A stretch of 64,000 nucleotides of DNA from Falsochrobactrum shanghaiense (GTDB lineage Bacteria; Pseudomonadota; Alphaproteobacteria; Rhizobiales; Rhizobiaceae): contig NZ_QGDB01000003.1 in NCBI RefSeq assembly GCF_003149535.1, forward strand, positions 372,001 through 436,000. The letters run 5' to 3'. The notes under the pieces were generated by a model. It had not been told where the DNA came from. It saw nothing but the letters and a program-made list of their open reading frames with translations, and ran no database searches. A program made the position numbers and the translations under genes. This document shows positions 1 through 8,522 of this stretch, in pieces (the stretch's first letter is position 1; each line of letters begins with the position of its first letter).

Positions 1-136
1 CGCCGCCCAGCGCCACGATTACATCCGCATCTTCCGCCGCAGCATGCCCGTAGCGCTTTACCAGCTCTTTTTGCGCATCCAGCGATTCTTCGGTTCCCGA
101 TGAGAGAAAATGGAGCGCCTGGGGTCTGTCTTTCAT
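1..136 (-). CDS. nadK: NAD kinase, N-terminal fragment
   Basis: ATP-dependent NAD kinase makes NADP from NAD in the cytoplasm. Only the first 45 codons lie in the window; the gene runs off the left edge. Reading down from an ATG at 136, the protein begins MKDRPQALHFLSSGTEES and reaches VIVALGG, the start of the family's conserved GGDG nucleotide-binding motif, exactly at the edge. The N-terminus matches what I remember of rhizobial/Brucella NAD kinases. It is divergent from the tRNA-Thr gene. The identification rests on a short stretch but that stretch is characteristic. Confidence 0.75.
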   Translation of the reverse strand, partial: MKDRPQALHFLSSGTEESLDAQKELVKRYGHAAAEDADVIVALGG

Positions 137-234
137 ATTTTCCGTCTCGCTGGGCCACGGCATGTTTGGTTTTGAGCGTTATATTGGCTATCATATGGCG
201 AACTGGCTTACCATGACCCTGCCTGTGTGAATTT

Positions 235-261
235 TTGCTTTACACGCGCGGTATATATGCT
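235..261 (+). promoter_or_regulatory. candidate promoter of tRNA-Thr
   Basis: A TTGCTT -35-like hexamer (235-240) lies about 15 nt before a TATGCT -10-like hexamer (256-261). The -10 would place transcription start about 8 nt before the mature tRNA. The match to consensus is moderate and spacing is short; a shifted -10 is possible. Confidence 0.3.
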
Positions 262-275
262 AATCGGACGCGAGT

Positions 276-351
<76 letters not shown>

Positions 352-521
352 CAAGAACCTTATAAATATGCCGACACTGGTGGTTCTTCTGCGCAATCCA
401 TTTTTATTGCGCAATCCCCTTTGAATACATGCGTATGATTTAATACAGCATTTAATTACCTTATTAATTTTAAATATTAATCTTAATATTATAAATCAAT
501 ATTATTGGACATATTTGATAA
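352..521. other. AT-rich intergenic stretch
   Basis: Between tRNA-Thr and the glycosyltransferase gene the sequence becomes strikingly AT-rich, especially 411-520, which contains six TTAA tetranucleotides. It probably holds the glycosyltransferase promoter. I found no ORF and no duplicated tRNA 3' end that would mark an attachment site. Confidence 0.5.
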
Positions 522-1493
522 ATGAGCAATCATCATATCTGTATTTCTGTGGCTACTCGCAACAGGCCAAAAATGCTGGGCGAGCTTTTTTCTTCATTCG
601 TTCACCTGACAGAGCCGGAGAATGTTCGTATATCTTTCCTGGTGGTGGAGAATAATCCTGTCTGTACGCTCAGTACATCGATAGAAGGTTTCCGGGCATC
701 GATGCCGGACAAGGATATTGAATATCTACTTGAAAGTAATATCAGCATAGCTGCCGCAAGAAACCGGAGCCTTGAGCACGCTATTGAGAAGAACTTCGAT
801 TTGCTCGTCTATGTAGACGATGACGAAATTGTCGAGCCCGATTGGCTTGTCTGCCTGCTGAGAGAACGCGATCGCCTCGATCTCGACATTGCAGGCTCCC
901 CGGTGCGTCCCAGGCCCTTCGATGCCAATCTGAATTTCTGGCAGAGGATCGTATGGTCGGGCATTGAACGCCACGCTTACAAATCGGAAGAAAAGTGCCG
1001 TCGGCGATGCGCTCAGGGTCAGGGCGGTTCAATCAAGCTTGCGACGGGAAGTTGGATGGGGCGGCTCGATTTTTTCCGCAAGACCGGGTTGCGTTTCGAT
1101 TCCCGCCTTGGGCTGACGGGAGGCGAAGACTGGAATTTATGGGCGCAGGCCAAGGCGCAGGGCGCCAAAACCGGCTGGGCCTGCGATGCTATCGTCTATG
1201 AGATCGTCCCCCCGGCACGCCTTTCGCTAGCCTATCATTTCCGGCGCAATCGAGATCACAACATCACGGAATTCGGCGCACGATACCGGGAAAACCCCAA
1301 ACGCGCATTGCGGCAACTTCCTGCCAAGATTCTAGGCCGGCTGCTCAAGTTCATCATTGTCTTGTGCTCAATCCCCTTCAAAGGCGGATGCGCACTCATC
1401 TCATCGGCGATGGCTTTGGGAGGAGCAGTTGGCCTGATACAAGCCTGCTTCGGAAAAAGTTCGCGGCATTATGCCAATACGACAGGCTTCTGA
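522..1493 (+). CDS. family 2 glycosyltransferase
   Basis: 323 aa. An N-terminal GT-A (GT2) fold is shown by the opening ISVATRNRPKML, by SNISIAAARNRSLEHA before the sugar-nucleotide site, and by the metal-binding acidic cluster VYVDDDEIVEPDW near residue 100. Later GGEDWNLWAQAKAQG resembles the ED acid/base motif of ExoM/WcaA-like enzymes. The C-terminal 50 residues include a hydrophobic segment that may attach it to the inner membrane. By family it transfers a sugar from an NDP-sugar to a lipid, LPS or exopolysaccharide acceptor; the real acceptor cannot be read from sequence. It stands alone between tRNA-Thr and the converging suf operon, with an AT-rich 5' flank, so foreign origin is possible. 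Confidence 0.8.
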   Translation: MSNHHICISVATRNRPKMLGELFSSFVHLTEPENVRISFLVVENNPVCTLSTSIEGFRASMPDKDIEYLLESNISIAAARNRSLEHAIEKNFDLLVYVDDDEIVEPDWLVCLLRERDRLDLDIAGSPVRPRPFDANLNFWQRIVWSGIERHAYKSEEKCRRRCAQGQGGSIKLATGSWMGRLDFFRKTGLRFDSRLGLTGGEDWNLWAQAKAQGAKTGWACDAIVYEIVPPARLSLAYHFRRNRDHNITEFGARYRENPKRALRQLPAKILGRLLKFIIVLCSIPFKGGCALISSAMALGGAVGLIQACFGKSSRHYANTTGF

Positions 1494-1505
1494 CCCGGAT
1501 ATAAC

Positions 1506-1526
1506 AAAACCCCGACAGGCGGGGTT
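1506..1526 (-). terminator. Rho-independent terminator of the suf operon
   Basis: AACCCCG (1508-1514) and CGGGGTT (1520-1526) form a 7-bp stem with a 5-nt loop. On the minus strand the stem is followed by TTTTGTTAT, so it terminates sufT. The converging glycosyltransferase gene may also use it. Confidence 0.8.
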
Positions 1527-1559
1527 CGTTAGAGCATTTTACTGGCGACAGGCAGCTGA

Positions 1560-1979
1560 TCAATACCAGCCGACTGCGACCTGTGCTTCCTCCGACATGC
1601 GGTCCGGCGTCCATGGCGGATCGAAAGTCATGGTCACTTCGACAAAGGAAACGCCTTCGACCGCGCCGACGGCATTTTCCACCCAGCCGGGCATTTCACC
1701 CGCGACGGGACAACCGGGTGCTGTCAGCGTCATCTCGATTTTGACCACACGGTCATCTTCAATGTCGATCTTGTAGATCAATCCGAGTTCATAAATATCG
1801 GCAGGGATTTCCGGATCGTAAACTGTTTTGAGCGCGGCGATTATGTCGTCCGTCATCCGCAGCAATTCATCCTGCGGTATGGTGGATGCGGAAAAGGCCG
1901 CATTTTCACCGGTGGAATCTGGCGCGTCCGTAGTATGGGTTTCAGCCGGCTGCACTTGTTTTTGTTCCATAATGGTCAT
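1560..1979 (-). CDS. sufT: SUF system protein SufT (MIP18/DUF59 family)
   Basis: 139 aa. The first 40 residues are a variable linker. The rest is a DUF59/MIP18 domain with the typical DPEIPADIYELGLIYKI segment and TLTAPGCPVAGEMP, which carries the conserved Cys. Family members help mature or deliver Fe-S clusters in the cytoplasm; SufT is accessory rather than a scaffold. The ATG overlaps the sufS stop codon (ATGA at 1976-1979), showing translational coupling. It is the last gene of the operon before the terminator. In many relatives an A-type carrier gene follows here; none does in this window. Confidence 0.9.
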   Translation of the reverse strand: MTIMEQKQVQPAETHTTDAPDSTGENAAFSASTIPQDELLRMTDDIIAALKTVYDPEIPADIYELGLIYKIDIEDDRVVKIEMTLTAPGCPVAGEMPGWVENAVGAVEGVSFVEVTMTFDPPWTPDRMSEEAQVAVGWY

Positions 1980-3220
1980 CCGAAAAATCTTTTTGCCTTC
2001 TCCAGAGCTTCCGCAAGCGCATCCACTTCCGCGCGCGTATTATATAGGGCGAAGGATGCACGACATGTGGAGGTGACGCCAAAGCGTTTCAAGAGCGGTT
2101 GCGCGCAATGTGTGCCAGCCCGCACGGCCACGCCTGCCCGATCTATCACCATTGAAACGTCATGGGCGTGGATGCCTTCAAGCGCAAATGAAATGATCGC
2201 GCCTTTATCCGGTGCATTGCCGAAAATACGCAAGGAGTTGATTTTGCCCAATTGTTCATGGGCATAATCGCGCAAATCTTCCTCATGCGCCAGAATCGCA
2301 TGGCGACCGATTTTTTCCATATATTCAAGTGCTGCGCCCAGACCAATCGCCTGCACGATAGGTGGCGTGCCTGCTTCGAAGCGATGCGGCGGATGATTAT
2401 AGGTCACGTTTTCTTCCGTCACCTCCTCGATCATTTCGCCGCCGCCCTGGAAGGGGCGCATTTTTTCCAGCATTTCAGGTCGCCCATAAAGAACGCCGAT
2501 GCCCGACGGGCCATAGACCTTGTGGCCGGTAAAGACATACCAGTCGCAACCAAGTTCCTGAACATCCACTGGCAGATGCACAGCGCCCTGACTGCCATCC
2601 ACCAGAACCGGAATGCCGCGTTCATGCGCGAGCCGAACAATTTCCTTGATCGGCGTCACCGTGCCCAGAGCATTCGACATGTGCGTAATGGCAACCAGCT
2701 TCGTACGCTCGGTCAGGCATTTTTCAAATTCATCGATGTGAAAAATGCCTTCGTCATCCACCGGAGCGAAGACGAGCTTTGCGCCCTGCCGCTCGCGGAT
2801 AAAATGCCATGGCACGATATTGGAATGATGCTCCATGATGGAAAGGAGGATTTCATCGCCTTCACCGATATTGGGCATACCATAGCCATAAGCGACCGTA
2901 TTGATCGCTTCGGTGGCGTTTTTGGTGAAAACGATTTCATCGACCGATCCCGCGTTCAGGAAACGGCGCACCGTTTCGCGGGATTTCTCATAGGCATCCG
3001 TTGCCGCATTCGACAAAAAATGCAGGCCGCGATGCACATTGGCATATTCATTGGCGTAAGCCTGAGCAACCGCATCGATAACGCTTTGCGGTTTTTGTGC
3101 GGAAGCTCCATTGTCCAGATAAACCAATGGCTTGCCGTGAATCTCCCGCGACAGGATAGGAAAATCGCTGCGTATGGCCTCAATGTCATAAGCTGCGACC
3201 ATTGGATTCTTTTGGTCCAT
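1976..3220 (-). CDS. sufS: cysteine desulfurase SufS (group II)
   Basis: 414 aa from the ATG at 3220, chosen because AAAGGAA lies just upstream. An in-frame upstream start would add 16 residues unlike the family. It is a PLP fold-type I enzyme: FTKNATEAINTVA binds cofactor phosphate, FTGHKVYGPSG contains the Schiff-base lysine, and RAGTHCAQPLL contains the persulfide-forming Cys near residue 372 in the short-loop group II context. It takes sulfur from L-cysteine and passes it to the SufBCD scaffold, normally through SufE or SufU; neither gene is in this window. It sits between sufD and sufT. Confidence 0.96.
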   Translation of the reverse strand: MDQKNPMVAAYDIEAIRSDFPILSREIHGKPLVYLDNGASAQKPQSVIDAVAQAYANEYANVHRGLHFLSNAATDAYEKSRETVRRFLNAGSVDEIVFTKNATEAINTVAYGYGMPNIGEGDEILLSIMEHHSNIVPWHFIRERQGAKLVFAPVDDEGIFHIDEFEKCLTERTKLVAITHMSNALGTVTPIKEIVRLAHERGIPVLVDGSQGAVHLPVDVQELGCDWYVFTGHKVYGPSGIGVLYGRPEMLEKMRPFQGGGEMIEEVTEENVTYNHPPHRFEAGTPPIVQAIGLGAALEYMEKIGRHAILAHEEDLRDYAHEQLGKINSLRIFGNAPDKGAIISFALEGIHAHDVSMVIDRAGVAVRAGTHCAQPLLKRFGVTSTCRASFALYNTRAEVDALAEALEKAKRFFG

Positions 3221-3287
3221 GATCGTTCCTTTGCCCCTTGGGCCGGAAAACGGAGCGGCGTCAAACACGTCACCCCGTTTTGCTCAA

Positions 3288-4556
3288 TCAGGCATGAGTG
3301 GTAAGCCAGTCAGACAAAATATCTTCCAGCGCTTCCACCAATGGCTCGTCTTCCAGCTCCTCGATGATTTCGGCAATAAATGCCTTGATCAGGAGGCCGC
3401 GGGCTTCGCTTTCGGAAATGCCGCGAGACATCAGATAGAAAAGATGCTCGTCCTGAATTTCCGTTACCGTCGCACCATGGCCGCAGGCCACATCGTCGGC
3501 GAAGATTTCCAGTTCCGGCTTTGCGTCGAACTCGCCATCATCCGACAGAAGCAACGTGTTGCACGCCATGCGGGCGTCGGTCTTCTGGGCGATCTGCGCC
3601 ACGCGGATCATGCCCTGGAAAACGCCGCGAGCACGGTCCTTGACGACATTGCGCACGATTTCCGTCGACTGGGTGTTTTCGACCAGATGGCCGACCGTCA
3701 TGGTAATGTCGGTGTGACTGTCATCGGCGAGAAGATTGAGCGCGCGCATCTCAAAATCCGATTCTTCGCCTTCGACATCCACATGCACTTCCTGACGCAC
3801 CAGTTTGCCGCCGGCATTGATGATATAGAGCGTCAGTTTCGCATTCTTGCCGAGCTTGCCATTGAATTGTGCAAGCTGGGTTGCCTGTCCGAATTCACGC
3901 AGGATGACCCAGATGATTTCCGCGTCGTCTCCGACCGTCACATGGTTGATCGACGTCGAGAAAGCATCACCGTCACCGCCTCTCTGGCGTTCGATAATGG
4001 TGGCCTTGACGTTCGATCCGATATGCACCGGAAAACGCGTATGCCCCTGCCCGCTCTTCTGGATATTCTGAAGTTCCAGCGGCGCTTCAAGCTCTGTGCC
4101 ATCGGCGATGGAAATCGCCCAGCCATCGCTGACATAGGCAGCGTTGATCTGGCCGATCGTATCATCGATGCCGCGCATATCGAGTTGTCCGAGCAGGGAG
4201 CCATCGGCAAGCGCTTCCCGCACCGGCGTCAGCGTAACTCCCTTCGGAGCCTTGCTTTCAAGTGCCGTGCCATTGCTGACCACTGCGACCGACGATCCAG
4301 CCAGCAGAGGAGGAAACGCCTTGGTGGCAGCGGTGCTGTCGAAAGCGGCAACGCCCTTCAGCAGCGTACGAAAATCAGTGTAGTGCCAGCTTTCGATACG
4401 GCGCGACGGAAGGCCGTGAATTTTCAGCGTTTCGAGCGCCGTATCGCGCGCAACAGCCACATCGCTGGTGCCCGGCAATTCGCCAACCCTGTCGCTAAAA
4501 CCTTCAATCAGTACCGTTTCAGCCGGTGTCCGCGACCGTGTGGTCTGGATATTCAT
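3288..4556 (-). CDS. sufD: Fe-S cluster assembly protein SufD
   Basis: 422 aa. SufD/SufB family: the N-terminal region has RRIESWHYTDFR, typical of SufD, followed by the right-handed beta-helix core and the C-terminal domain DVACGHGATVTEIQDEHLFYLMSRGIS, where the conserved His of the SufBD interface lies. With SufB and the ATPase SufC it forms the SufBC2D scaffold that builds nascent clusters in the cytoplasm. It lies 13 bp after sufC and 67 bp before sufS in the same direction. Confidence 0.96.
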   Translation of the reverse strand: MNIQTTRSRTPAETVLIEGFSDRVGELPGTSDVAVARDTALETLKIHGLPSRRIESWHYTDFRTLLKGVAAFDSTAATKAFPPLLAGSSVAVVSNGTALESKAPKGVTLTPVREALADGSLLGQLDMRGIDDTIGQINAAYVSDGWAISIADGTELEAPLELQNIQKSGQGHTRFPVHIGSNVKATIIERQRGGDGDAFSTSINHVTVGDDAEIIWVILREFGQATQLAQFNGKLGKNAKLTLYIINAGGKLVRQEVHVDVEGEESDFEMRALNLLADDSHTDITMTVGHLVENTQSTEIVRNVVKDRARGVFQGMIRVAQIAQKTDARMACNTLLLSDDGEFDAKPELEIFADDVACGHGATVTEIQDEHLFYLMSRGISESEARGLLIKAFIAEIIEELEDEPLVEALEDILSDWLTTHA

Positions 4557-4569
4557 GATCCATCCCCCC

Positions 4570-5325
4570 TCAGGCTGCTTCGCCGATCAGATCGGCATAA
4601 CCATTTTCTTCAAGATGGAGCGCAAGGCTCTTGTCGCCCGACTTGATCACCTGCCCCTTATAGAGCACATGCACCGCGTCAGGCACGATATAGTCGAGCA
4701 GGCGCTGATAGTGCGTGATGACGATGATGGCGCGGTCAGGCGAACGCAGGGCGTTTACGCCATCGGACACGATCTTCAACGCGTCAATATCAAGACCGGA
4801 ATCGGTTTCATCGAGAACGCAAAGCTTTGGCTCCAGAAGCTGCATCTGGAGAATTTCAGCGCGCTTCTTCTCGCCGCCCGAAAAGCCGACATTCAGCGGG
4901 CGCTTGAGCATGTTCATGTCAATGCCAAGCTCGCCTGAGGCTTCCTTGACGTGCTTGATGAATTCCGGGATCTTCAGTTCCGGCTCGCCACGCGCCTTGC
5001 GCTGGCTGTTCATGGCGACCTTGAGGAATTCCATCGTTGCGACACCGGGAATTTCCATCGGATACTGGAATGCCAGAAAAATGCCCTTGGCAGCACGTTC
5101 AGCCGGATCGAGTTCGAGGATCGACTCGCCATTATAGAGAATGTCGCCTTCGGTGACTTCATAATCGGGACGACCGGCAAGGATGTAGGACAGCGTGGAT
5201 TTGCCCGAACCGTTCGGGCCCATGATGGCTGCGACTTCACCCTTGTTTACAGTCAGGTTCAGGCCACGGATGATTTCCGTGTCGGTGTCGGCGATCTTTG
5301 CATGAAGGTTCTTGATCTCAAGCAT
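4570..5325 (-). CDS. sufC: Fe-S cluster assembly ATPase SufC
   Basis: 251 aa, an ABC-type ATPase without membrane domains. Walker A is GPNGSGKST, the signature motif is VGFSGGEKKRAEILQ, Walker B is LCVLDETDSGLDID and the switch His is in VITHYQ. The non-canonical DETDSGLD Walker B/D-loop is typical of SufC. It binds SufB and SufD and drives the conformational change that opens the cluster assembly site. It is separated by 118 bp from sufB upstream and 13 bp from sufD downstream. Confidence 0.97.
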   Translation of the reverse strand: MLEIKNLHAKIADTDTEIIRGLNLTVNKGEVAAIMGPNGSGKSTLSYILAGRPDYEVTEGDILYNGESILELDPAERAAKGIFLAFQYPMEIPGVATMEFLKVAMNSQRKARGEPELKIPEFIKHVKEASGELGIDMNMLKRPLNVGFSGGEKKRAEILQMQLLEPKLCVLDETDSGLDIDALKIVSDGVNALRSPDRAIIVITHYQRLLDYIVPDAVHVLYKGQVIKSGDKSLALHLEENGYADLIGEAA

Positions 5326-5443
5326 GGGTATAACCTTGTTTCTTTGTGCGGTTATGCGGAAAACAGTTCCACTTTTTCCTCAACCGCTCATGCCAGCTCA
5401 GGACTGGCCGGAGAATCTATCGGGGAAGGCAGGCTGCGCCGGA

Positions 5444-6967
5444 TTAACCGACGCTGCCCTCAAGCGAAATGCCGATCAGCTTTTGCGCCTCTACGGCGAA
5501 TTCCATCGGCAGTTCCTGAATAACTTCCTTCACGAAGCCGTTGACGATCAGAGCGATCGCCTCTTCTTCGGGAATGCCGCGCTGCATTACATAGAACAGC
5601 TGATCCTCGGAAATCTTCGAGGTCGTCGCTTCATGCTCAAACTGCGCCGTGGCATTCTTGGCTTCGATATAGGGCACCGTATGCGCGCCGCAATCGTTGC
5701 CGATCAAAAGGGAGTCACACTGCGTGAAATTCCGTGCATTTTCCGCCTTGCGGTGGGCCGAAACCTGTCCGCGATAGGTATTGGAGGAATTGCCTGCCGA
5801 AATACCCTTGGAGATGATGCGGCTCGACGTGTTCTTGCCAAGATGGATCATCTTGGTGCCGCTGTCGATCTGCTGATAACCGTTGGAGACGGCAATCGAG
5901 TAGAACTCGCCGCGCGAATTATCTCCACGCAGAATGCAGGACGGATATTTCCAGGTCACTGCGGAACCGGTTTCGACCTGCGTCCACGAAATCTTGGAAT
6001 TATTGCCCCGGCAATCACCGCGCTTGGTCACGAAATTATAAATCCCGCCCTTGCCCTGGCTGTCGCCCGGATACCAGTTCTGGACCGTCGAATATTTGAT
6101 CTCGGCATCATCGAGCGCGATCAGTTCGACCACGGCCGCATGAAGCTGGTTTTCATCGCGCTGCGGCGCGGTGCAGCCTTCCAGATAGGAAACGTAGCCG
6201 CCTTCCTCAACGATAATGAGGGTACGTTCGAACTGACCTGTATTGCGCTCATTGATGCGGAAATAAGTCGAAAGCTCCATCGGGCAGCGAACGCCCTTGG
6301 GAACATAAACGAACGAACCATCGGTGAAGACCGCCGAATTCAGCGTCGCATAATAGTTGTCCGACACCGGCACCACCGATGCGAGATATTTCTGCACCAG
6401 TTCGGGATGTTCGCGAATCGCTTCGGAAATCGAGCAGAAGATCACGCCGGCCTTGGCCAGTTCTTCCTTGAAAGTCGTCACCACAGATACACTGTCGAAG
6501 ACAGCATCAACCGCGACGCGGCCCGATGCGTAGACATTGTCTGAAGGATTGCCGTCGATTTCGCTCGGCTCGCCCTGCTTGCGCACGCCAGCAAGGATTT
6601 CCTGCTCGCGTAGCGGAATACCCAGCTTTTCATAGGTCCGAAGCAGTTCGGGATCGACTTCATCAAGCGAGGCCGGGCCGGTCTGGTTCTTCGGGGCAGC
6701 GTAATAATAGGCTTCCTGGAAATCGATCTTCGGATAATCGACCCGCGCCCATTTCGGCTCTTCCATGGTCAGCCAGCGCTCATAAGCCTTCAGACGCCAT
6801 TCCAGCATCCATTCCGGCTCGTTCTTCTTGGCTGAAATAAAACGAATGATGTCTTCATTCAGGCCCTTGGGAGCCTTGTCGACTTCAATCTCCGTCTCGA
6901 AACCGTATTTATACTGGTCCACATCGAGACTGCGGACCTGATCAATCGTCTCCTGCACTGCAGGCAT
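5444..6967 (-). CDS. sufB: Fe-S cluster assembly scaffold SufB
   Basis: 507 aa, full length. The N-terminal segment contains [16 protein letters not shown], characteristic of SufB, and the core has [27 protein letters not shown] and [26 protein letters not shown]-type beta-helix repeats. The C-terminal [21 protein letters not shown] carries conserved Cys and His residues used for cluster assembly. It is the first gene of the sufB-C-D-S-T run. The 194-bp gap upstream is large enough for its own promoter and holds an Irr-box-like palindrome. Confidence 0.97.
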   Translation of the reverse strand: MPAVQETIDQVRSLDVDQYKYGFETEIEVDKAPKGLNEDIIRFISAKKNEPEWMLEWRLKAYERWLTMEEPKWARVDYPKIDFQEAYYYAAPKNQTGPASLDEVDPELLRTYEKLGIPLREQEILAGVRKQGEPSEIDGNPSDNVYASGRVAVDAVFDSVSVVTTFKEELAKAGVIFCSISEAIREHPELVQKYLASVVPVSDNYYATLNSAVFTDGSFVYVPKGVRCPMELSTYFRINERNTGQFERTLIIVEEGGYVSYLEGCTAPQRDENQLHAAVVELIALDDAEIKYSTVQNWYPGDSQGKGGIYNFVTKRGDCRGNNSKISWTQVETGSAVTWKYPSCILRGDNSRGEFYSIAVSNGYQQIDSGTKMIHLGKNTSSRIISKGISAGNSSNTYRGQVSAHRKAENARNFTQCDSLLIGNDCGAHTVPYIEAKNATAQFEHEATTSKISEDQLFYVMQRGIPEEEAIALIVNGFVKEVIQELPMEFAVEAQKLIGISLEGSVG

Positions 6968-7066
6968 TGGCGTTCTCCATCCTCGTCGGGGGCAAGGCCC
7001 GACAGTTGCAAACGTCAGGGTAATGATAGCTCTCTATCGTCACCACATATAGTACGCGTGGAGCTT

Positions 7067-7085
7067 CTTTAAAACCTCTCTAAAG
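7067..7085 (-). promoter_or_regulatory. candidate iron-responsive (Irr/ICE-like) operator upstream of sufB
   Basis: CTTTAAAA-cctc-TCTAAAG is an imperfect palindrome resembling the TTTAGAA-N-TTCTAAA box bound by Irr in Hyphomicrobiales, 100-118 bp upstream of the sufB ATG. On the minus strand TTGAAA and TTAAAG with 17-bp spacing overlap it. A second small inverted repeat, GATAG-ctct-CTATC, lies at 7025-7038. Assignment to Irr is inference. Confidence 0.4.
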
Positions 7086-7161
7086 TAAATTTCAAGCGCC
7101 AACGCCAAAATTTGCCTAAAAAAATCAAGAATAACCTGTGGAGTCCTGCGGGTCGGGGCTT

Positions 7162-8328
7162 TTACCCCGCTTTCGAGCGCTCGTGCCGCTCCACAATGCC
7201 GCGTAAAATCTCAAGAAACCGATCGATGGTCCCTGCCGTCGTTTCCGGCGAAAGCGAAACGCGGATGGCTCCGGGGCCATTTTCATACCCCATGGCAGCG
7301 AGCACATGGCTTGGGCCGACCTTGCCCGATGAGCATGCGGAACCGGCGGAAAGCGCCACGCCAGCCAGATCAAACGCTATCTGTACAGTTTCGGCCTTTT
7401 GGCCATCGAGCGAGAAGAAGGTCGTATTCGGCAAGCGATTGGCCGATTTGCCGTGAATAGTTGCTCCGGGCGCGATCTCCGCAACCCCCGTTTCCAGACG
7501 GTCCCGCATGGCGGATGACCAGCCGCCTTCATCGATCCGCATGCGCGCCTGTCGGGCCGCAGCGCCAAAACCGGCAATAAGCGGCAGCGCCTCGGTGCCC
7601 GCGCGGTGGCCTTTTTCCTGTCCTCCGCCCCTGATGAGCGCGCGCGGCATCACCAGATCGGATATGGCGATGATGGCGCCAATCCCTTTCGGACCGCCAA
7701 TCTTATGCGATGATATTATCAGATAGTCGCCGCAATTATTTGTAACATCTAATTTAATTCGTCCCACGGCCTGCACCGCATCAACGATATAGATGCCGCC
7801 GGAAGCTTTCACCAGCGCCGCAATTTCAGCAATGGGCTGCATCACGCCGGTTTCATTATTCGCAGCCTGCACGGCAACCAACGGCAATCCGGCTGTCTTG
7901 TCGTGAGTCTGCAAGGCGGCGCGCAATATATCCAGCCGCAGCACGCCATTTTCATCCGCAGGCAGGACAGTCACGTTTTCAGGCGCAAACTGCCCGCCCG
8001 CAAGCATGCAGGGATGCTCGCTCGCACCGACATAAAGATGCGACATGCGAAGAAGCGCGCGCCCCATCATGTAATGGGGTGTCAGCAAGGTCGATGCCGC
8101 TTCCGTCGCTCCGGATGTAAAAAAGACATGCTCTGCTTTTGCGTTTACCAGAGCAGCCACATCCCGCCGCGCAGCCTCCACCAGCGCGCGCGCCGCGCGC
8201 CCTTCCCGATGTACGGACGAGGGATTGCCCATCACGTCCAATGCCTCGATGATTGCCTTGCGCGCCTCATCGAGCAAAGGCGCGCTGGCATTATAATCCA
8301 GATAGAGCCTCTTGCCGGTTGCGATCAC
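7162..8328 (-). CDS. cysteine desulfurase, NifS/IscS type (group I)
   Basis: 388 aa from a GTG at 8328, preferred because GAGGAG lies 9 nt upstream; a TTG at 8364 would add 12 residues. LYLDYNASAPL opens the fold, FTSGATEAA binds PLP phosphate, SSHKIGGPKG holds the PLP lysine, and SAGSACSSGKV carries the catalytic Cys (about residue 332) on the long flexible loop typical of group I enzymes. It mobilises cysteine sulfur for Fe-S clusters or tRNA thiolation. Lying upstream of sufB, it gives the locus two desulfurases of different classes, so its partner may be SufB directly or another acceptor. Confidence 0.92.
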   Translation of the reverse strand: MIATGKRLYLDYNASAPLLDEARKAIIEALDVMGNPSSVHREGRAARALVEAARRDVAALVNAKAEHVFFTSGATEAASTLLTPHYMMGRALLRMSHLYVGASEHPCMLAGGQFAPENVTVLPADENGVLRLDILRAALQTHDKTAGLPLVAVQAANNETGVMQPIAEIAALVKASGGIYIVDAVQAVGRIKLDVTNNCGDYLIISSHKIGGPKGIGAIIAISDLVMPRALIRGGGQEKGHRAGTEALPLIAGFGAAARQARMRIDEGGWSSAMRDRLETGVAEIAPGATIHGKSANRLPNTTFFSLDGQKAETVQIAFDLAGVALSAGSACSSGKVGPSHVLAAMGYENGPGAIRVSLSPETTAGTIDRFLEILRGIVERHERSKAG

Positions 8329-8411
8329 CGATCCTATCTCCTCAGCAGACGGCTTCGAACGCAATTTTCTTGAATTTTCAATCAGGAAAAGCCTATTAAG
8401 CCATTTCAGCT

Positions 8412-8428
8412 ACTGAACATGGTTCAGT
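8412..8428. promoter_or_regulatory. perfect 7-bp inverted repeat, candidate operator
   Basis: ACTGAAC-atg-GTTCAGT is a perfect dyad with 3-bp spacing in the divergent control region between the cysteine desulfurase (minus) and the alpha/beta hydrolase (plus). A second dyad, TTGAATTTTCAA, lies at 8370-8381. The short spacing suits a dimeric regulator such as a TetR-family protein; none is encoded nearby. Confidence 0.4.
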
Positions 8429-8522
8429 CTATAGTAATTTCCAAACGGTTCTAGAAGCAGCATAAACTCACGTCAAGCATGCTGCATCGGGGCCGGTTTT
8501 TCCGGTTATGAGCGGAGTAAAT

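Noticed and set aside
440-486. Cluster of TTAA tetranucleotides resembling CtrA sites upstream of the glycosyltransferase
   Set aside because: None of the TTAA pairs has the required 7-bp spacing; the cluster follows from AT-richness.
3219-4646. 475-codon plus-strand open frame opposite sufD
   Set aside because: Antisense to an intact SufD gene, no recognisable domain and no ribosome binding site; typical GC-driven shadow. The same applies to long antisense frames opposite sufB, accC, argS and secDF.
7155-7170. CGGGG-ctttta-CCCCG dyad at the end of the cysteine desulfurase gene as a terminator
   Set aside because: It overlaps the stop codon and on the minus strand is not followed by a U-tract.
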